64,000 nucleotides of DNA, taken from Planctomycetia bacterium. Lineage in GTDB: Bacteria; Planctomycetota; Phycisphaerae; UBA1845; UTPLA1. Below the pieces are notes generated by a model that was given only the letters and a program-made list of their open reading frames with translations, was not told the DNA's origin and ran no database searches. Below, piece by piece: positions 35,701 to 44,140 of this stretch. The position numbers were made by a program, and so were the translations under genes. The stretch covers positions 790,470 to 854,469 of the forward strand of contig CP054187.1 in NCBI GenBank assembly GCA_015200345.1. The letters are read 5' to 3'. Position 1 is the stretch's first letter. Every line of letters starts with the position of its first letter.

Positions 35701-35722
35701 GCGGCAGGCAATTGCCTGCCGC
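35701..35722 (+). terminator. Perfect hairpin behind the CsgG-like gene
   Basis: GCGGCAGGC, loop AATT, GCCTGCCGC: 9-bp perfect arms five bases after the stop. No T run follows, so it may terminate weakly or protect the mRNA 3' end. Confidence 0.5.
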
Positions 35723-35787
35723 GGACTCGTACACCGGACCGAACGAAGGCTTGAATCCAACCCCATCGCGAAGGTAGGATTGGACGC

Positions 35788-36291
35788 ATGAACATTCCAC
35801 GAAGCTTGGCACTCGGTTCGCTGGTGGCGCTCGCGTCGCTGGCGAGTTGCTCCCAATCGACTAGTCCGATGAAGCAGGCGGCGGACTTCACGCTCGACAG
35901 CCTGGATGGCGGAAAAGTCTCGCTGTCTCAAAAGCGCGGCCAGGTGGTGCTGATCGGGTTCTGGGCGGTCAAGTGAGGGCCCTGCCGTGCGGAGGCTCCG
36001 CACTTCAAGGCGTTGCAGGATAAGTACGCATCGCGCGGGTTTACCATCCTGGCCGTCAATGCGTGGAATGAACCGAAAGACATGGTTCAGGAGTTCGCGA
36101 AAAAGAACAGCCTGAACTACCCCATCCTTCTCGACGGCAAACAGGTCTTCCGCGACGACTACGGCGGCAAGTCGATTCCGCACTCGTTCCTGCTTGACAA
36201 GCAGGGGCAGATTGTCTGGTCGCAGATCGGCTGGGGCGACGAGATGACGGAAGTACTGGAAAAAAAGATCGAGGAATTGCTGGCAAAATAA
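35788..36291 (+). CDS. TlpA/ResA-like redoxin lipoprotein, probable selenoprotein (in-frame TGA)
   Basis: 167 residues if TGA 35974-35976 is read as selenocysteine (residue 63). The N-terminus is a lipoprotein signal with Cys near residue 21 (MNIPRSLALGSLVALASLASC). The thioredoxin fold then reads VVLIGFWAVK-U-GPCRAEAPHF; TlpA family members have FWATWCGPCRAE here, so the TGA replaces exactly the first catalytic cysteine. The same frame continues uninterrupted to TAA 36289, with the expected cis-proline site (SIPHSFLLDKQG). A hairpin at 35987-36003 follows the TGA. The protein would act at the outside of the membrane as a thiol-disulfide reductase or peroxidase-like enzyme. The alternative is a nonsense mutation in a Cys codon. 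Selenocysteine machinery genes are not in this window. Confidence 0.75.
35974..36003 (+). promoter_or_regulatory. Candidate bacterial SECIS element after the in-frame TGA
   Basis: The TGA at 35974-35976 is followed by a stem GTGCGGA (35987-35993), apical loop GGC (35994-35996) and TCCGCAC (35997-36003). The loop begins 18 nt after the TGA and starts with G, which fits the known bacterial SECIS geometry (short loop, G in its first two positions, about 16-37 nt from the UGA). Confidence 0.65.
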
Positions 36292-36398
36292 TGCTTCCGG
36301 CGATCACTGCTCGTTTCCATTGAACGGATCACGTCCGCTCGCTCCGAGGGACTCCACCGAATCGCACGGAACACGTTGCGCTGTTATCCTGTTGCGCA

Positions 36399-37262
36399 AT
36401 GCAAGTTGTACCCTCCGCCACCGCTCTTCGAGACGCCGTCGCCGCCGCACGCGCGGGCGGGCGCACGATCGGCTTCGTGCCGACCATGGGCGCGCTGCAT
36501 GCCGGGCATGTCAGCCTGATCGATCGCTGCCGGGCCGATGGCTGCTTCACCGTCGTGAGCATCTTCGTGAATCCGACGCAGTTCGGGCCGAATGAAGACT
36601 TGAGTAGATATCCGCGGACGTACGAGGCCGATCGCGCGGCTTGTGAGCGCGCCGGGGTCGATGTCCTCTTCGCGCCAACCACCGATGAAATGTACCCCGC
36701 CGGTGAGCAGACGCGCGTGCGGCCGGGCAAGCTGGCCGATGCACTGTGTGGTCCGTTTCGACCGGGGCACTTCGAGGGCGTCTGCACGGTCGTCGCCAAG
36801 CTGCTCAACATCGTGCAACCCGATTTCGCCTATTTCGGGCAAAAGGACGCCCAGCAGGCACTGATCATCCGCCGCCTGGTGATCGACCTCGCCATGCCGG
36901 TGCGGATCGTAACGTGCCCGATCGTTCGAGATGCCGACGGTCTGGCGCTGTCCAGCCGAAACGCGATGCTGTCGCCCGCGGAGCGCGGGCAGGCGCTGGC
37001 ATTGTATCGCGCGCTGTGTGCCGGGCGCGATGCGCTTCTCCGAGGCGAGGCATCCATCGGCCGAATCATCGCCGCCATGCGAAATACGGTGGTGCAATCC
37101 GCGGGGTCAGTCGTGATCGACTACTTGAGCCTCGTGGATCCTGAAACACTGGAGCCGATCACCCTGCCCTGCCGGCGTGTGCTGATCGCCGGAGCGATTC
37201 GTCTCGGCGGCGTGAGATTAATCGACAATCTCACCGTGGAAATCCCGCCGCCGACCCCATAG
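36399..37262 (+). CDS. panC: Pantothenate synthetase
   Basis: 287 residues, the usual length. The ATP site HIGH-type motif is seen in GFVPTMGALHAGHVSLI (about residues 25-41), followed by VSIFVNPTQFGPNEDLSRYPR and the signature FGQKDAQQALIIRRLVIDL. The KMSKS-like LSSRNAMLSP lies near residue 186. It condenses pantoate and beta-alanine using ATP in coenzyme A synthesis. The other pan genes are not in the window. Confidence 0.97.
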   Translation: MQVVPSATALRDAVAAARAGGRTIGFVPTMGALHAGHVSLIDRCRADGCFTVVSIFVNPTQFGPNEDLSRYPRTYEADRAACERAGVDVLFAPTTDEMYPAGEQTRVRPGKLADALCGPFRPGHFEGVCTVVAKLLNIVQPDFAYFGQKDAQQALIIRRLVIDLAMPVRIVTCPIVRDADGLALSSRNAMLSPAERGQALALYRALCAGRDALLRGEASIGRIIAAMRNTVVQSAGSVVIDYLSLVDPETLEPITLPCRRVLIAGAIRLGGVRLIDNLTVEIPPPTP

Positions 37263-37309
37263 GATGCCTCGCGTGAGACCTCTAACGCCCTGAAACCCGC
37301 CGCGATTCC

Positions 37310-38539
37310 ATGTATCCCACGCTCTTCAAGATTCCCTTCCTTCCCGACTGGCTGGCCGACGTCAAGAGTTACGGCGTCATGCTCATGGTCGCGTTCCTGA
37401 CCGGCATCTGGATGGCGTGTCGGCGCGCGGATCGGTCGCAGGCCAACGCCGACACGGTGCTGAACATCGGCTTTCTCTCGCTGATCTGCGGCGTGGCCGG
37501 CGCGCGGATCATGTTTGTATGGCACTACTGGGATTCGCGCTTCGCGAACACCCCCAACCCGCTGGCGGCGGTGTTCGATCTGCGCTCCGGCGGGCTGGAG
37601 TTCTGGGGCGGGCCGCTGCTGGTGATTCCGGTTCTAATTATCTATCTGCGTCGTTTTGCGAAGGCGTCGGTCCGGTGGTACCTCGATATCACGGCCCCCT
37701 CGCTGGCGTGGGGTCTCGCGGTCACTCGGATCGGCTGCTTTTTGAATGGCTGCTGCTGGGGCGCGGCCTGCGTCGATCACACCGATCCGGCGCGCGAGCG
37801 GGCCGAGGTGCCGTGGGCGGTTCATTTCCCCTACGGCAGCCCGGCGATGGTGCAGCAATTCAAGTTCGGGCAACTGACGATTCCCAAGGAACTGATCACG
37901 GTGGATCGCGCGGGTGAATCGACGCCCTTCTACGTCGAGTACCTCAAGCTCGCCGCGGCGGACAACGGCAAGACCTACGCGGCCCTGAACGACCGCCTGA
38001 CCGCTGCTCGTCAAGCGTTGGCGCGGCCCGAGATCGCGGCGGATCCAAACAAGCTCGCCCGGGCCAACGACGAAGTGCAGGCCGCGACCCGCGCCTTGCA
38101 GGACTTCACACAGTCCAACCCGATCGGCGCGGTCGAGCGCCACGCGCGGCGGTTTGGTCTCACGGCGGCCCAGCTCTGGGAGATGGCGCAGCATTATCAT
38201 TCCAAGCCGGCGCATCCCACGCAACTGTACGAGACCATCTCGGCGTCGATTATCTGTCTCGTGTTAACGCTGCTTTTCTACTATCGCGAGCGGCACGGGA
38301 TCGTGCTCGGATGGTTCCTGATGCTCTATTCCGTTTCGCGGATACTGAACGAGTCGATTCGTCAGGATAACCCGCTGGATTCGATGGGCCTGACGATTTC
38401 ACAATTCATCAGCATCGGTACGTTCATCACCGGGTTGGCGTGGGTGGTGGTGGTGCACACGGCGTTCCCGAAGTTCAGCCCGCGGGCTGTGCCGTTTGTC
38501 TATCCCGCCGATCCTTCGCCGCAACCCGCGACGCGATGA
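37310..38539 (+). CDS. lgt: Prolipoprotein diacylglyceryl transferase with an inserted helical segment
   Basis: 409 residues against ~290 in Escherichia coli. Lgt hallmarks are present: GARIMFVWHYWD in the second TM region, the signature RIGCFLNGCCWG (C-rich version of the family box), HPTQLYE, and SRILNESIRQDNP with the essential arginine. It transfers diacylglycerol from phosphatidylglycerol to the lipobox cysteine of prelipoproteins, in the inner membrane. About 100 extra residues (roughly 190-295, including KLARANDEVQAATRALQDF) lie between the signature and the HPTQLYE motif and look like a soluble coiled segment. Several predicted lipoproteins in this window would be its substrates. Confidence 0.92.
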   Translation: MYPTLFKIPFLPDWLADVKSYGVMLMVAFLTGIWMACRRADRSQANADTVLNIGFLSLICGVAGARIMFVWHYWDSRFANTPNPLAAVFDLRSGGLEFWGGPLLVIPVLIIYLRRFAKASVRWYLDITAPSLAWGLAVTRIGCFLNGCCWGAACVDHTDPARERAEVPWAVHFPYGSPAMVQQFKFGQLTIPKELITVDRAGESTPFYVEYLKLAAADNGKTYAALNDRLTAARQALARPEIAADPNKLARANDEVQAATRALQDFTQSNPIGAVERHARRFGLTAAQLWEMAQHYHSKPAHPTQLYETISASIICLVLTLLFYYRERHGIVLGWFLMLYSVSRILNESIRQDNPLDSMGLTISQFISIGTFITGLAWVVVVHTAFPKFSPRAVPFVYPADPSPQPATR

Positions 38540-38627
38540 CTTTCTCGCATGTCGGTTTCTCCGCTTCGCGTGGTGTATAATCCGTTGCAATCGCCCCGCC
38601 GCCGTCGACTCCGCGAGCGAATTTGCC

Positions 38628-40313
38628 ATGCTCCAACATCGCCGCCACATCCTGCACATCGCCGCGCTGATCGCCCTGTTCGGCGCCGCGCCGGCGACGT
38701 TGGCCGGCGATCCGCCGCGTAAGTCCAAACCCGCCCCACGAGAAAAACCGTCGAAGAAGCCGGCCCCCCAGCGGATGGATTTCAAGAACAACGTGCTGCC
38801 CGGCCAGCTCACGACCCACGAAGTGCGCCGTGCGACCCGCCGCTCGCGTCTGACGGGCAAGTCGCTTGAGACCTTCAGCTACGAACAGGTCGCGACGTGG
38901 ACGCAGATCAACATGGCCGACCCGAAGCCTGCGACGGCGACGCTGTACCAGATGATGGCGGATGGGCCTGCCAAGGTGCTGGGCTACTTCAAGGACAACA
39001 AGCAATTGAAGAGCGCGCCCACGGCGGCGCGGTCGCTGCTTTCGCGTGGAAGCACGCGGCTGGAAAGCGCGGAAAAGTCAATGCGCGATAGCCCGGCCCT
39101 GGTCCCGCGCGTGGAAGGGCCGGAGCGTGCGATCCTGGAACTGGTGCTGGACGTCGCGCACTGGCCACCCAAACGGATCGAGGCAGGCCACAAGTGGGAA
39201 CGCGATGTGAAGGCGCCCGATTTCACCGGGACGCAAACCTTTGAGTTCGTCGATCTGACGAAGGAAGGCGGAGAAACGCTGGCTCGGCTGACGATGTACG
39301 GCAGCGGGCGATTTTCCGGCGGGCTGGAACGCGAGTACGAGTTCGGGAAGGTGCAGGCGGTCATTCACTGGGCACGGCTCGATCAGCGGCTGGAGCGCAT
39401 CGAGGCGCAGGCGTCTTGGCGGCGGCTGCGCGGCGACGTCCCGGTTGAGTACGACATGAAAATTCAAGTGAAGCTGCTCCACGCGCAGCGCCTGGCGGAA
39501 TCGGTGCAGGAACGGCTCAAGCAGCAGGTGGAGGCGATCAATCTCGCGGCACGGGAGACGCAACTGGGCCATACGCGCGACGCGGCCAAACTGGTGGAAG
39601 GCTTCGTGCAGCAGTATCCCGACTCGCCGTGGATGCCGGTCATCGCCGATCTGCGCGCCAAGATTAAAGCACAGAACGACGCCCAGGCGCGCTTGAGCAA
39701 CGCGGAGCTTCTCAAGTCGATCGGTACGCTTTTCCTCGAGCTGGAAGCCGCGAACGAAAAGGCCGACGACGATGCCCGAGAGAGCGCGGCAAACTTGCTC
39801 TCGGCGCTCGCGAACGACTACGGCCCGCGCCTGCGCAAACACGCGGAGTCCGCCGATGAGCAAACGCGCGGGCTGGCGATCTTCGCGCTGGCGTTTTCGG
39901 CGAAACCGGACGATTTCGCTTCGGTCGAAGACGCCTGCTCGGACTCCTCAACGCGCGTACGCACGCTGGCCATATCGGCCATTGCCGCGAGCGGCCGATC
40001 CGGCGTCCGCGCGGATTTGCTGCTCAAGCTGCTGGAGGACAAAACCGCCGGCGTCCGCGCCCGCGCGGCCGATGCGGTCACCGCCTGCATTCGGCGGGAC
40101 GACCTCTCGGTTCAGTCGCTCGTCGAAGCGCTGGAAAAAATAATGATCCACGACGACACGCTCGCGGTACGGCGCAGCGCCATCCGCGCGATCGAAGCCA
40201 TCGGCGGGCCGGGTGACATCCCGCGCCTGGAGCAAGCCCTCTCGCACGAACTGGACCGCGACAATCGCGCTGCAATTCAACGCGCCATCGAGCGGCTCCG
40301 TGCGCGCGGCTAG
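38628..40313 (+). CDS. Secreted HEAT-repeat protein, unknown function
   Basis: 561 residues from the ATG at 38628, which gives a clear signal peptide (MLQHRRHILHIAALIALFGA, cleavage after TLAG or nearby); the upstream in-frame extension overlaps lgt and is not convincing. After a basic Pro/Lys-rich linker comes a mixed domain (~60-300) with a beta-rich segment (TFEFVDLTKEGGETLARLTMYG). A helical region follows (TRDAAKLVEGFVQQYPDSPW is TPR-like). HEAT repeats fill the last ~180 residues (SSTRVRTLAISAIAASG, KTAGVRARAADAVTACI, DTLAVRRSAIRAIEAIG). HEAT arrays usually bind other proteins. No enzymatic motif seen. Confidence 0.7.
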   Translation: MLQHRRHILHIAALIALFGAAPATLAGDPPRKSKPAPREKPSKKPAPQRMDFKNNVLPGQLTTHEVRRATRRSRLTGKSLETFSYEQVATWTQINMADPKPATATLYQMMADGPAKVLGYFKDNKQLKSAPTAARSLLSRGSTRLESAEKSMRDSPALVPRVEGPERAILELVLDVAHWPPKRIEAGHKWERDVKAPDFTGTQTFEFVDLTKEGGETLARLTMYGSGRFSGGLEREYEFGKVQAVIHWARLDQRLERIEAQASWRRLRGDVPVEYDMKIQVKLLHAQRLAESVQERLKQQVEAINLAARETQLGHTRDAAKLVEGFVQQYPDSPWMPVIADLRAKIKAQNDAQARLSNAELLKSIGTLFLELEAANEKADDDARESAANLLSALANDYGPRLRKHAESADEQTRGLAIFALAFSAKPDDFASVEDACSDSSTRVRTLAISAIAASGRSGVRADLLLKLLEDKTAGVRARAADAVTACIRRDDLSVQSLVEALEKIMIHDDTLAVRRSAIRAIEAIGGPGDIPRLEQALSHELDRDNRAAIQRAIERLRARG

Positions 40314-40394
40314 CGCCCTTGAAACTTGGTTCCGTTTTATAACCGCAGGTCGTCGCGCCGTTACGTTATATTCCCGTAGCGAGGAGCGCGAAGC

Positions 40395-40601
40395 ATGTTT
40401 CTGCCCGTCACGTTCATCGTCCTGCTTATCGTGGCTGCGTGCCTGATCCTCGGAATCTGGCTGTTGCGGCAGGCTGCGCGCGATCGACCCCAACCCCCGC
40501 GGGGGACGGCCGTCATGCGATGGACGCGTTGCGTTGTTCGAAATGCGGACAAGTCGAACCAGTCGTCGCACAGTTCTGCGGTCATTGCGGCGCGCGGTTG
40601 A
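40395..40601 (+). CDS. Small single-TM protein, probably the 5' part of a frameshifted zinc-ribbon gene
   Basis: 68 residues in this frame: a strong TM (FLPVTFIVLLIVAACLILGIW, residues 2-22), a short basic stretch (RQAARDRPQPPRG), then a tail with no recognisable features. The expected zinc ribbon is found instead in another frame at 40520-40606. A one-base shift in the C/G-rich run around 40490-40505 would join both parts into one ~70-residue membrane-anchored zinc-ribbon protein. It precedes the SPFH genes on the same strand. Confidence 0.5.
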   Translation: MFLPVTFIVLLIVAACLILGIWLLRQAARDRPQPPRGTAVMRWTRCVVRNADKSNQSSHSSAVIAARG

Positions 40602-40606
40602 CGTAG
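40520..40606 (+). other. Zinc-ribbon coding segment in a shifted frame
   Basis: Reads MDALRCSKCGQVEPVVAQFC followed by GHCGARLT and a TAG stop: two CXXC knuckles ten residues apart. It overlaps the end of the TM protein at 40395-40601. It may be a separate 28-residue gene, the product of frameshifting, or the result of a sequencing indel. Confidence 0.55.
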
Positions 40607-40651
40607 CGCCGTCTCGCGGGCATTCTCACGCGCGCCAGGAGGATTCGTATC

Positions 40652-42244
40652 ATGACGGATTCCGGTTCTGAACCACGTTTTCCACGCCGACCTCTGCAAC
40701 CGATGAACTTTCCGCGCAGCGGCGGAATCGTCGGTTTGCTGCTGTTGCTGGTTGTCGGCGTACTGGGGTTTTTCTGGATCGTCGTGCGCATCGAAGTGCC
40801 GGCGAATCACATCCTCGTGCTCGTGAACAAGACGGGCAAACTGCTGCCGCCGGAACTGCGCGACCAGTTCGGCGATCAGGTCGTGCTCTATCCCGAGTTG
40901 GTCAAGTCCATCGCCGAAAAAACCGGAAGCACCCCCGAGGCCGTTCGCGACGGTTACAAAGGCGTGCGGTTTGAAGTGCTTCCCGAAGGCCGGCACTGGT
41001 ACAACCCGTTCAGTTACGAGCGGGTGGTTGTGCCGGCGATCCTCCTGAAACAGAATGAAGTCGGGGTGCTGATCCGCAAGTACGGCAAACCGCTGCCCTT
41101 TCCGAAGACCGTGGCGACCGAGCCGGACGAGCGCGGGCCGGTCGCTGAAACACTGGCGCCCGGGCGGCACAACATCAACCCCTTCGCGTACGAGCTGCAA
41201 ACGTTCCCGGCGATTGCCATCCCCGAAGGCCACGCCGGCGTGGTGACGTTGTTAAGCGGAACGGATCCGGTCAAGAAGAACACGTTTGTAGTAGAACCGG
41301 GCGAAAAGGGTGTGCAGCGCGCCACCCTGCCGCCCGGCTTGGAATACATCAACCCGTACCTGAAACAGATCGACATCGTGGACGTGCGCAGCCAGAAGTG
41401 CGATATGGTCGGCGACGACGCGATTCACTTTCCCTCGTCGGACAGTTTCACCATCACCATCGAGGGCACGATCGAATGGGCGATTCGGCCCGATCACGTC
41501 GCCGAAGTCACCGTGGCCTACGGCGATAAGCGAGACATCCTCGACAAGATCATCCTGCCCAACGTGCGCAGCCTCGCCCGCATTCAGGGGTCCAAACTCC
41601 AGGCGCGCGAGTTCATCAGCGGCAAGTCGCGCGCCGCGTTCCAGGAACGCCTGTTGAGCGAGCTGAAGAGTGAATGCTGGAGCCAGGGAATCGACATCAA
41701 GTCGGCCCTCGTCCGCGACATCAAGCCCCCGGCCGAGATCGCCTCGCTCATCAGCCAGCGCGAACAGGCCGATCAGGAAATCGAACGCTACACCAACCAG
41801 ATCGAGGAAGCCAAGGCCGAAGCGCGGCTCGTCGAACAACAGGAATTGCAGAATCAAAACAAGGCGCTCGGCGAGATGCGCACCCAGATCGTCACGCTGA
41901 CCAAGGAAGCCGAGCAGCGCAAGAACGTCGCCGTGACCAGGGCCAATCGCGAGTTCTCCGTCGCCAAGCTGACCCTGGAAGCAGCCGAGAAAGAGGCGGC
42001 GGCGCTTCGCTCACGCGGCGAAGCCGAGGCCAACGTCATTCTGTTTGGCTTTCAGGCGCGGGCCGAGCCGCTCAAGGCGGCGGTCAACGCCTTCGGAGAT
42101 GGCACGGCCTACGCCCAGCAGTTCTTTTATCAGAAGGTCGCACCGTCCATCCAAAGCATTCTGACCAATACCGACGGACCGTTCGCGGACATCTTCCGCA
42201 ACTTTGAATCGAATCCGTCCGCCGCGAAGGGAGGCAACCGCTAA
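40652..42244 (+). CDS. SPFH/band-7 membrane protein (first of pair)
   Basis: 530 residues with AGGAGG ten bases before the ATG. One TM (about 26-46) near the N-terminus, then three similar ~60-residue beta modules. These begin near residues 55, 133 and 194 and carry lines such as VGVLIRKYGKPLP and LAPGRHNINPFAYE. The SPFH domain follows (~240-390). A long E/K/A/Q coiled coil (~370-460) leads to a hydrophobic end. SPFH proteins oligomerise into large membrane-bound cages or rafts and often control proteases or membrane organisation. The stop overlaps the start of the next SPFH gene (TAATG), so the two products are probably made in equal amounts and co-assemble. Confidence 0.85.
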   Translation: MTDSGSEPRFPRRPLQPMNFPRSGGIVGLLLLLVVGVLGFFWIVVRIEVPANHILVLVNKTGKLLPPELRDQFGDQVVLYPELVKSIAEKTGSTPEAVRDGYKGVRFEVLPEGRHWYNPFSYERVVVPAILLKQNEVGVLIRKYGKPLPFPKTVATEPDERGPVAETLAPGRHNINPFAYELQTFPAIAIPEGHAGVVTLLSGTDPVKKNTFVVEPGEKGVQRATLPPGLEYINPYLKQIDIVDVRSQKCDMVGDDAIHFPSSDSFTITIEGTIEWAIRPDHVAEVTVAYGDKRDILDKIILPNVRSLARIQGSKLQAREFISGKSRAAFQERLLSELKSECWSQGIDIKSALVRDIKPPAEIASLISQREQADQEIERYTNQIEEAKAEARLVEQQELQNQNKALGEMRTQIVTLTKEAEQRKNVAVTRANREFSVAKLTLEAAEKEAAALRSRGEAEANVILFGFQARAEPLKAAVNAFGDGTAYAQQFFYQKVAPSIQSILTNTDGPFADIFRNFESNPSAAKGGNR

Positions 42245-43941
42245 TGGGAAACAAACTTCGCATTCTGATGGGGTCATTGCTCGTCCTGGGCGGCGTCATC
42301 ACGGCCGTGTTCTGGTTCTCGTTCCGCATTTTCGTACCGCCGGACAAGTGCGCCGTTCTGATCCGAAAAATGGGCACGCCGCTGCCGGCCGGACAGATCG
42401 TCGCGACCGAGCCGGGCCAGAAGGGCATCGAGCTGGATGTGCTCGGCCCTGGTCGGCACTTCCGCGATTCGTTCCGCTACGAATGGGAGCTGAAAGATCT
42501 GACGGTCATCCCCGCGGGCGATCCGGCGTCCTGGGAATGGATTCACACGATCAGCTCGCGTGCCAAGCAGCGTATTCGCGGCGGGCAGTTCGTGCCGCAG
42601 GGCAAGTTTCCCATGATCGGCGTCGTCACGCGGCGCATCGGGCAAAAGCCGCCGCCGGGGCAACTGATCGTCAAGCGCGATTCGCCCTATGCCGGCATCC
42701 TCGAAGAAGTGCTTACCCCAGGCACCTACAAGATCAATCCGTACGCCTATGAAGTCGAGCTGCACCCGGCGACGGTGATCCCCGCGGGCTTCGTCGGCGT
42801 CGTGACCAATCTGTTCGGCAATGCGCCGGAAGAACGCGTGACGCAGATCCTCCCTGAACTGGACTCCAACGACACGACCGAATCCGCTGCATCCAGCCAA
42901 CTGGTGAGCTTTGTCCGGCCGCTGGCCAACCCCGGCGAGCGCGGCACCTTGAAGGATGTCTTGCAGCCGGGCGTCTATTTCATCAATCCCAAGCTGCAAA
43001 AAGTGACGCTGATCGAGATCGGCTTCAATGAGTTCAGCACGACGAACGTCCCTGGCGAGCAGACGTATCAGATCTCGTTCCCGTCGGACACGGGGTTTCT
43101 CATTCGCGTCGGCGTCACGGTCGTCTGGGGCATCGACCCGCGCCACGCCGCGCAGATCATCAACGAGTTCGGCAACACCGACGGCGTAATCGACAAGGTC
43201 ATCGAGCCGCAGCTGCGGTCGATCTGCCGGAACATCGGCTCGACCTACGCGGCGCGCGATTTCATCCAGGGCGAGAAGCGCGAGAAGTTCCAGCGCGACC
43301 TGAAAGACGAGTTGAAGCGCGTCTGTCGCGGGAAGAACATCGAAGTACTCCTGGCGCTGGTCCGGGAGATTGACGTGCAGCCGCCCGAGTTCATGACCGG
43401 CGGCGAGAACGCCGAGGACCTGAAGCGCACGATCCAGGAGAGTTACATCGCCAAGGAAAAACAGATCACCAAGGAGAAGCAGCGCGACGCGGCGACCGCC
43501 AAGGCCCAACTGGAGGAGTTCAAGAAGAAGGTCGATATCGCCCGCGAGACGATCCGCGCCGAAACGCGCATCGGCGTGGCGAACGTGCAGGCCGACGGTG
43601 AAAAACTGGCCGCCGAGATCGACGCCCAGGCGGCCCTGGAGGTCGCGACGATCCAGCAACAGGTCGCCCTGCTCGACGCGCAGCGTACGGAGATTCTGGG
43701 ACGGGCCAGGGCCGACGTGGAGAAGTTCAAGAAGGCCGCCGAAGCCGAGGGCTACAAGCTGCTGGTCGGTGCGTTCGGCAGCGCGAAGGCGTACAATTTG
43801 TATACGTTCGCGGAGAACTTCCAGCCGAAATCGATCAAGCTCTTCTTCGCCGGCGAGGGCACGTTCTGGACCGACCTGTCGCGCTTCGAGGAACTCGGCG
43901 CCGCCAAGATCATGCAGGACGGGGCGAAGGCCAAACCCTAG
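42244..43941 (+). CDS. SPFH/band-7 membrane protein (second of pair)
   Basis: 565 residues; starts in the TAATG overlap with the first SPFH gene. The layout is the same as its partner: TM at about 4-24 and beta modules near residues 35, 123 and 185 (CAVLIRKMGTPLP, IGVVTRRIGQKPPPGQLI, VGVVTNLFGNAP). Each module is followed by an L-X-PG-X-Y/H-X-INP-like turn. The SPFH domain lies at about 255-420, followed by a coiled coil (KEKQITKEKQRDAATAKAQ). The two are paralogues, like the HflK-HflC pair, but with longer N-terminal arms. The role is unknown; co-assembly into a membrane cage is likely. Confidence 0.85.
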   Translation: MGNKLRILMGSLLVLGGVITAVFWFSFRIFVPPDKCAVLIRKMGTPLPAGQIVATEPGQKGIELDVLGPGRHFRDSFRYEWELKDLTVIPAGDPASWEWIHTISSRAKQRIRGGQFVPQGKFPMIGVVTRRIGQKPPPGQLIVKRDSPYAGILEEVLTPGTYKINPYAYEVELHPATVIPAGFVGVVTNLFGNAPEERVTQILPELDSNDTTESAASSQLVSFVRPLANPGERGTLKDVLQPGVYFINPKLQKVTLIEIGFNEFSTTNVPGEQTYQISFPSDTGFLIRVGVTVVWGIDPRHAAQIINEFGNTDGVIDKVIEPQLRSICRNIGSTYAARDFIQGEKREKFQRDLKDELKRVCRGKNIEVLLALVREIDVQPPEFMTGGENAEDLKRTIQESYIAKEKQITKEKQRDAATAKAQLEEFKKKVDIARETIRAETRIGVANVQADGEKLAAEIDAQAALEVATIQQQVALLDAQRTEILGRARADVEKFKKAAEAEGYKLLVGAFGSAKAYNLYTFAENFQPKSIKLFFAGEGTFWTDLSRFEELGAAKIMQDGAKAKP

Positions 43942-44000
43942 CAACGCAATCGCAGGGTACGCAACGCACAAAGCCTGACGGATGAACGGGCCGACGCTGC

Positions 44001-44044
44001 ATGCTGCAAGCCCGGAGTGCGAAACATCGGGCTTCCAGCAGCAT
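44001..44044. other. Two-step hairpin between the SPFH and methyltransferase genes
   Basis: ATGCTG (44001-44006) and AGCCCG (44009-44014) pair with CGGGCT (44028-44033) and CAGCAT (44039-44044). No T tract. Possible weak terminator between the converging genes. Confidence 0.35.
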
Positions 44045-44140
44045 CACTGCCTTAAAGCGAAAACCGGCGATGTTGAACTTTCCCGGATCCGCAAACGCCC
44101 GAAGCAGAATCAGGATGAGAAGCCGAAAGCCAAGCGCGAA

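Noticed and set aside
35974..35976. TGA read as an ordinary stop giving a 62-residue lipoprotein and a separate 92-residue gene
   Set aside because: The second part lacks a ribosome site and would begin at a TTG inside the thioredoxin fold; the fold is complete only if the TGA is decoded.
42274..43971. A 565-codon minus-strand open frame opposite the second SPFH gene
   Set aside because: Complement of a clear SPFH gene with ribosome coupling; the product is L/R/D-rich with no domain.
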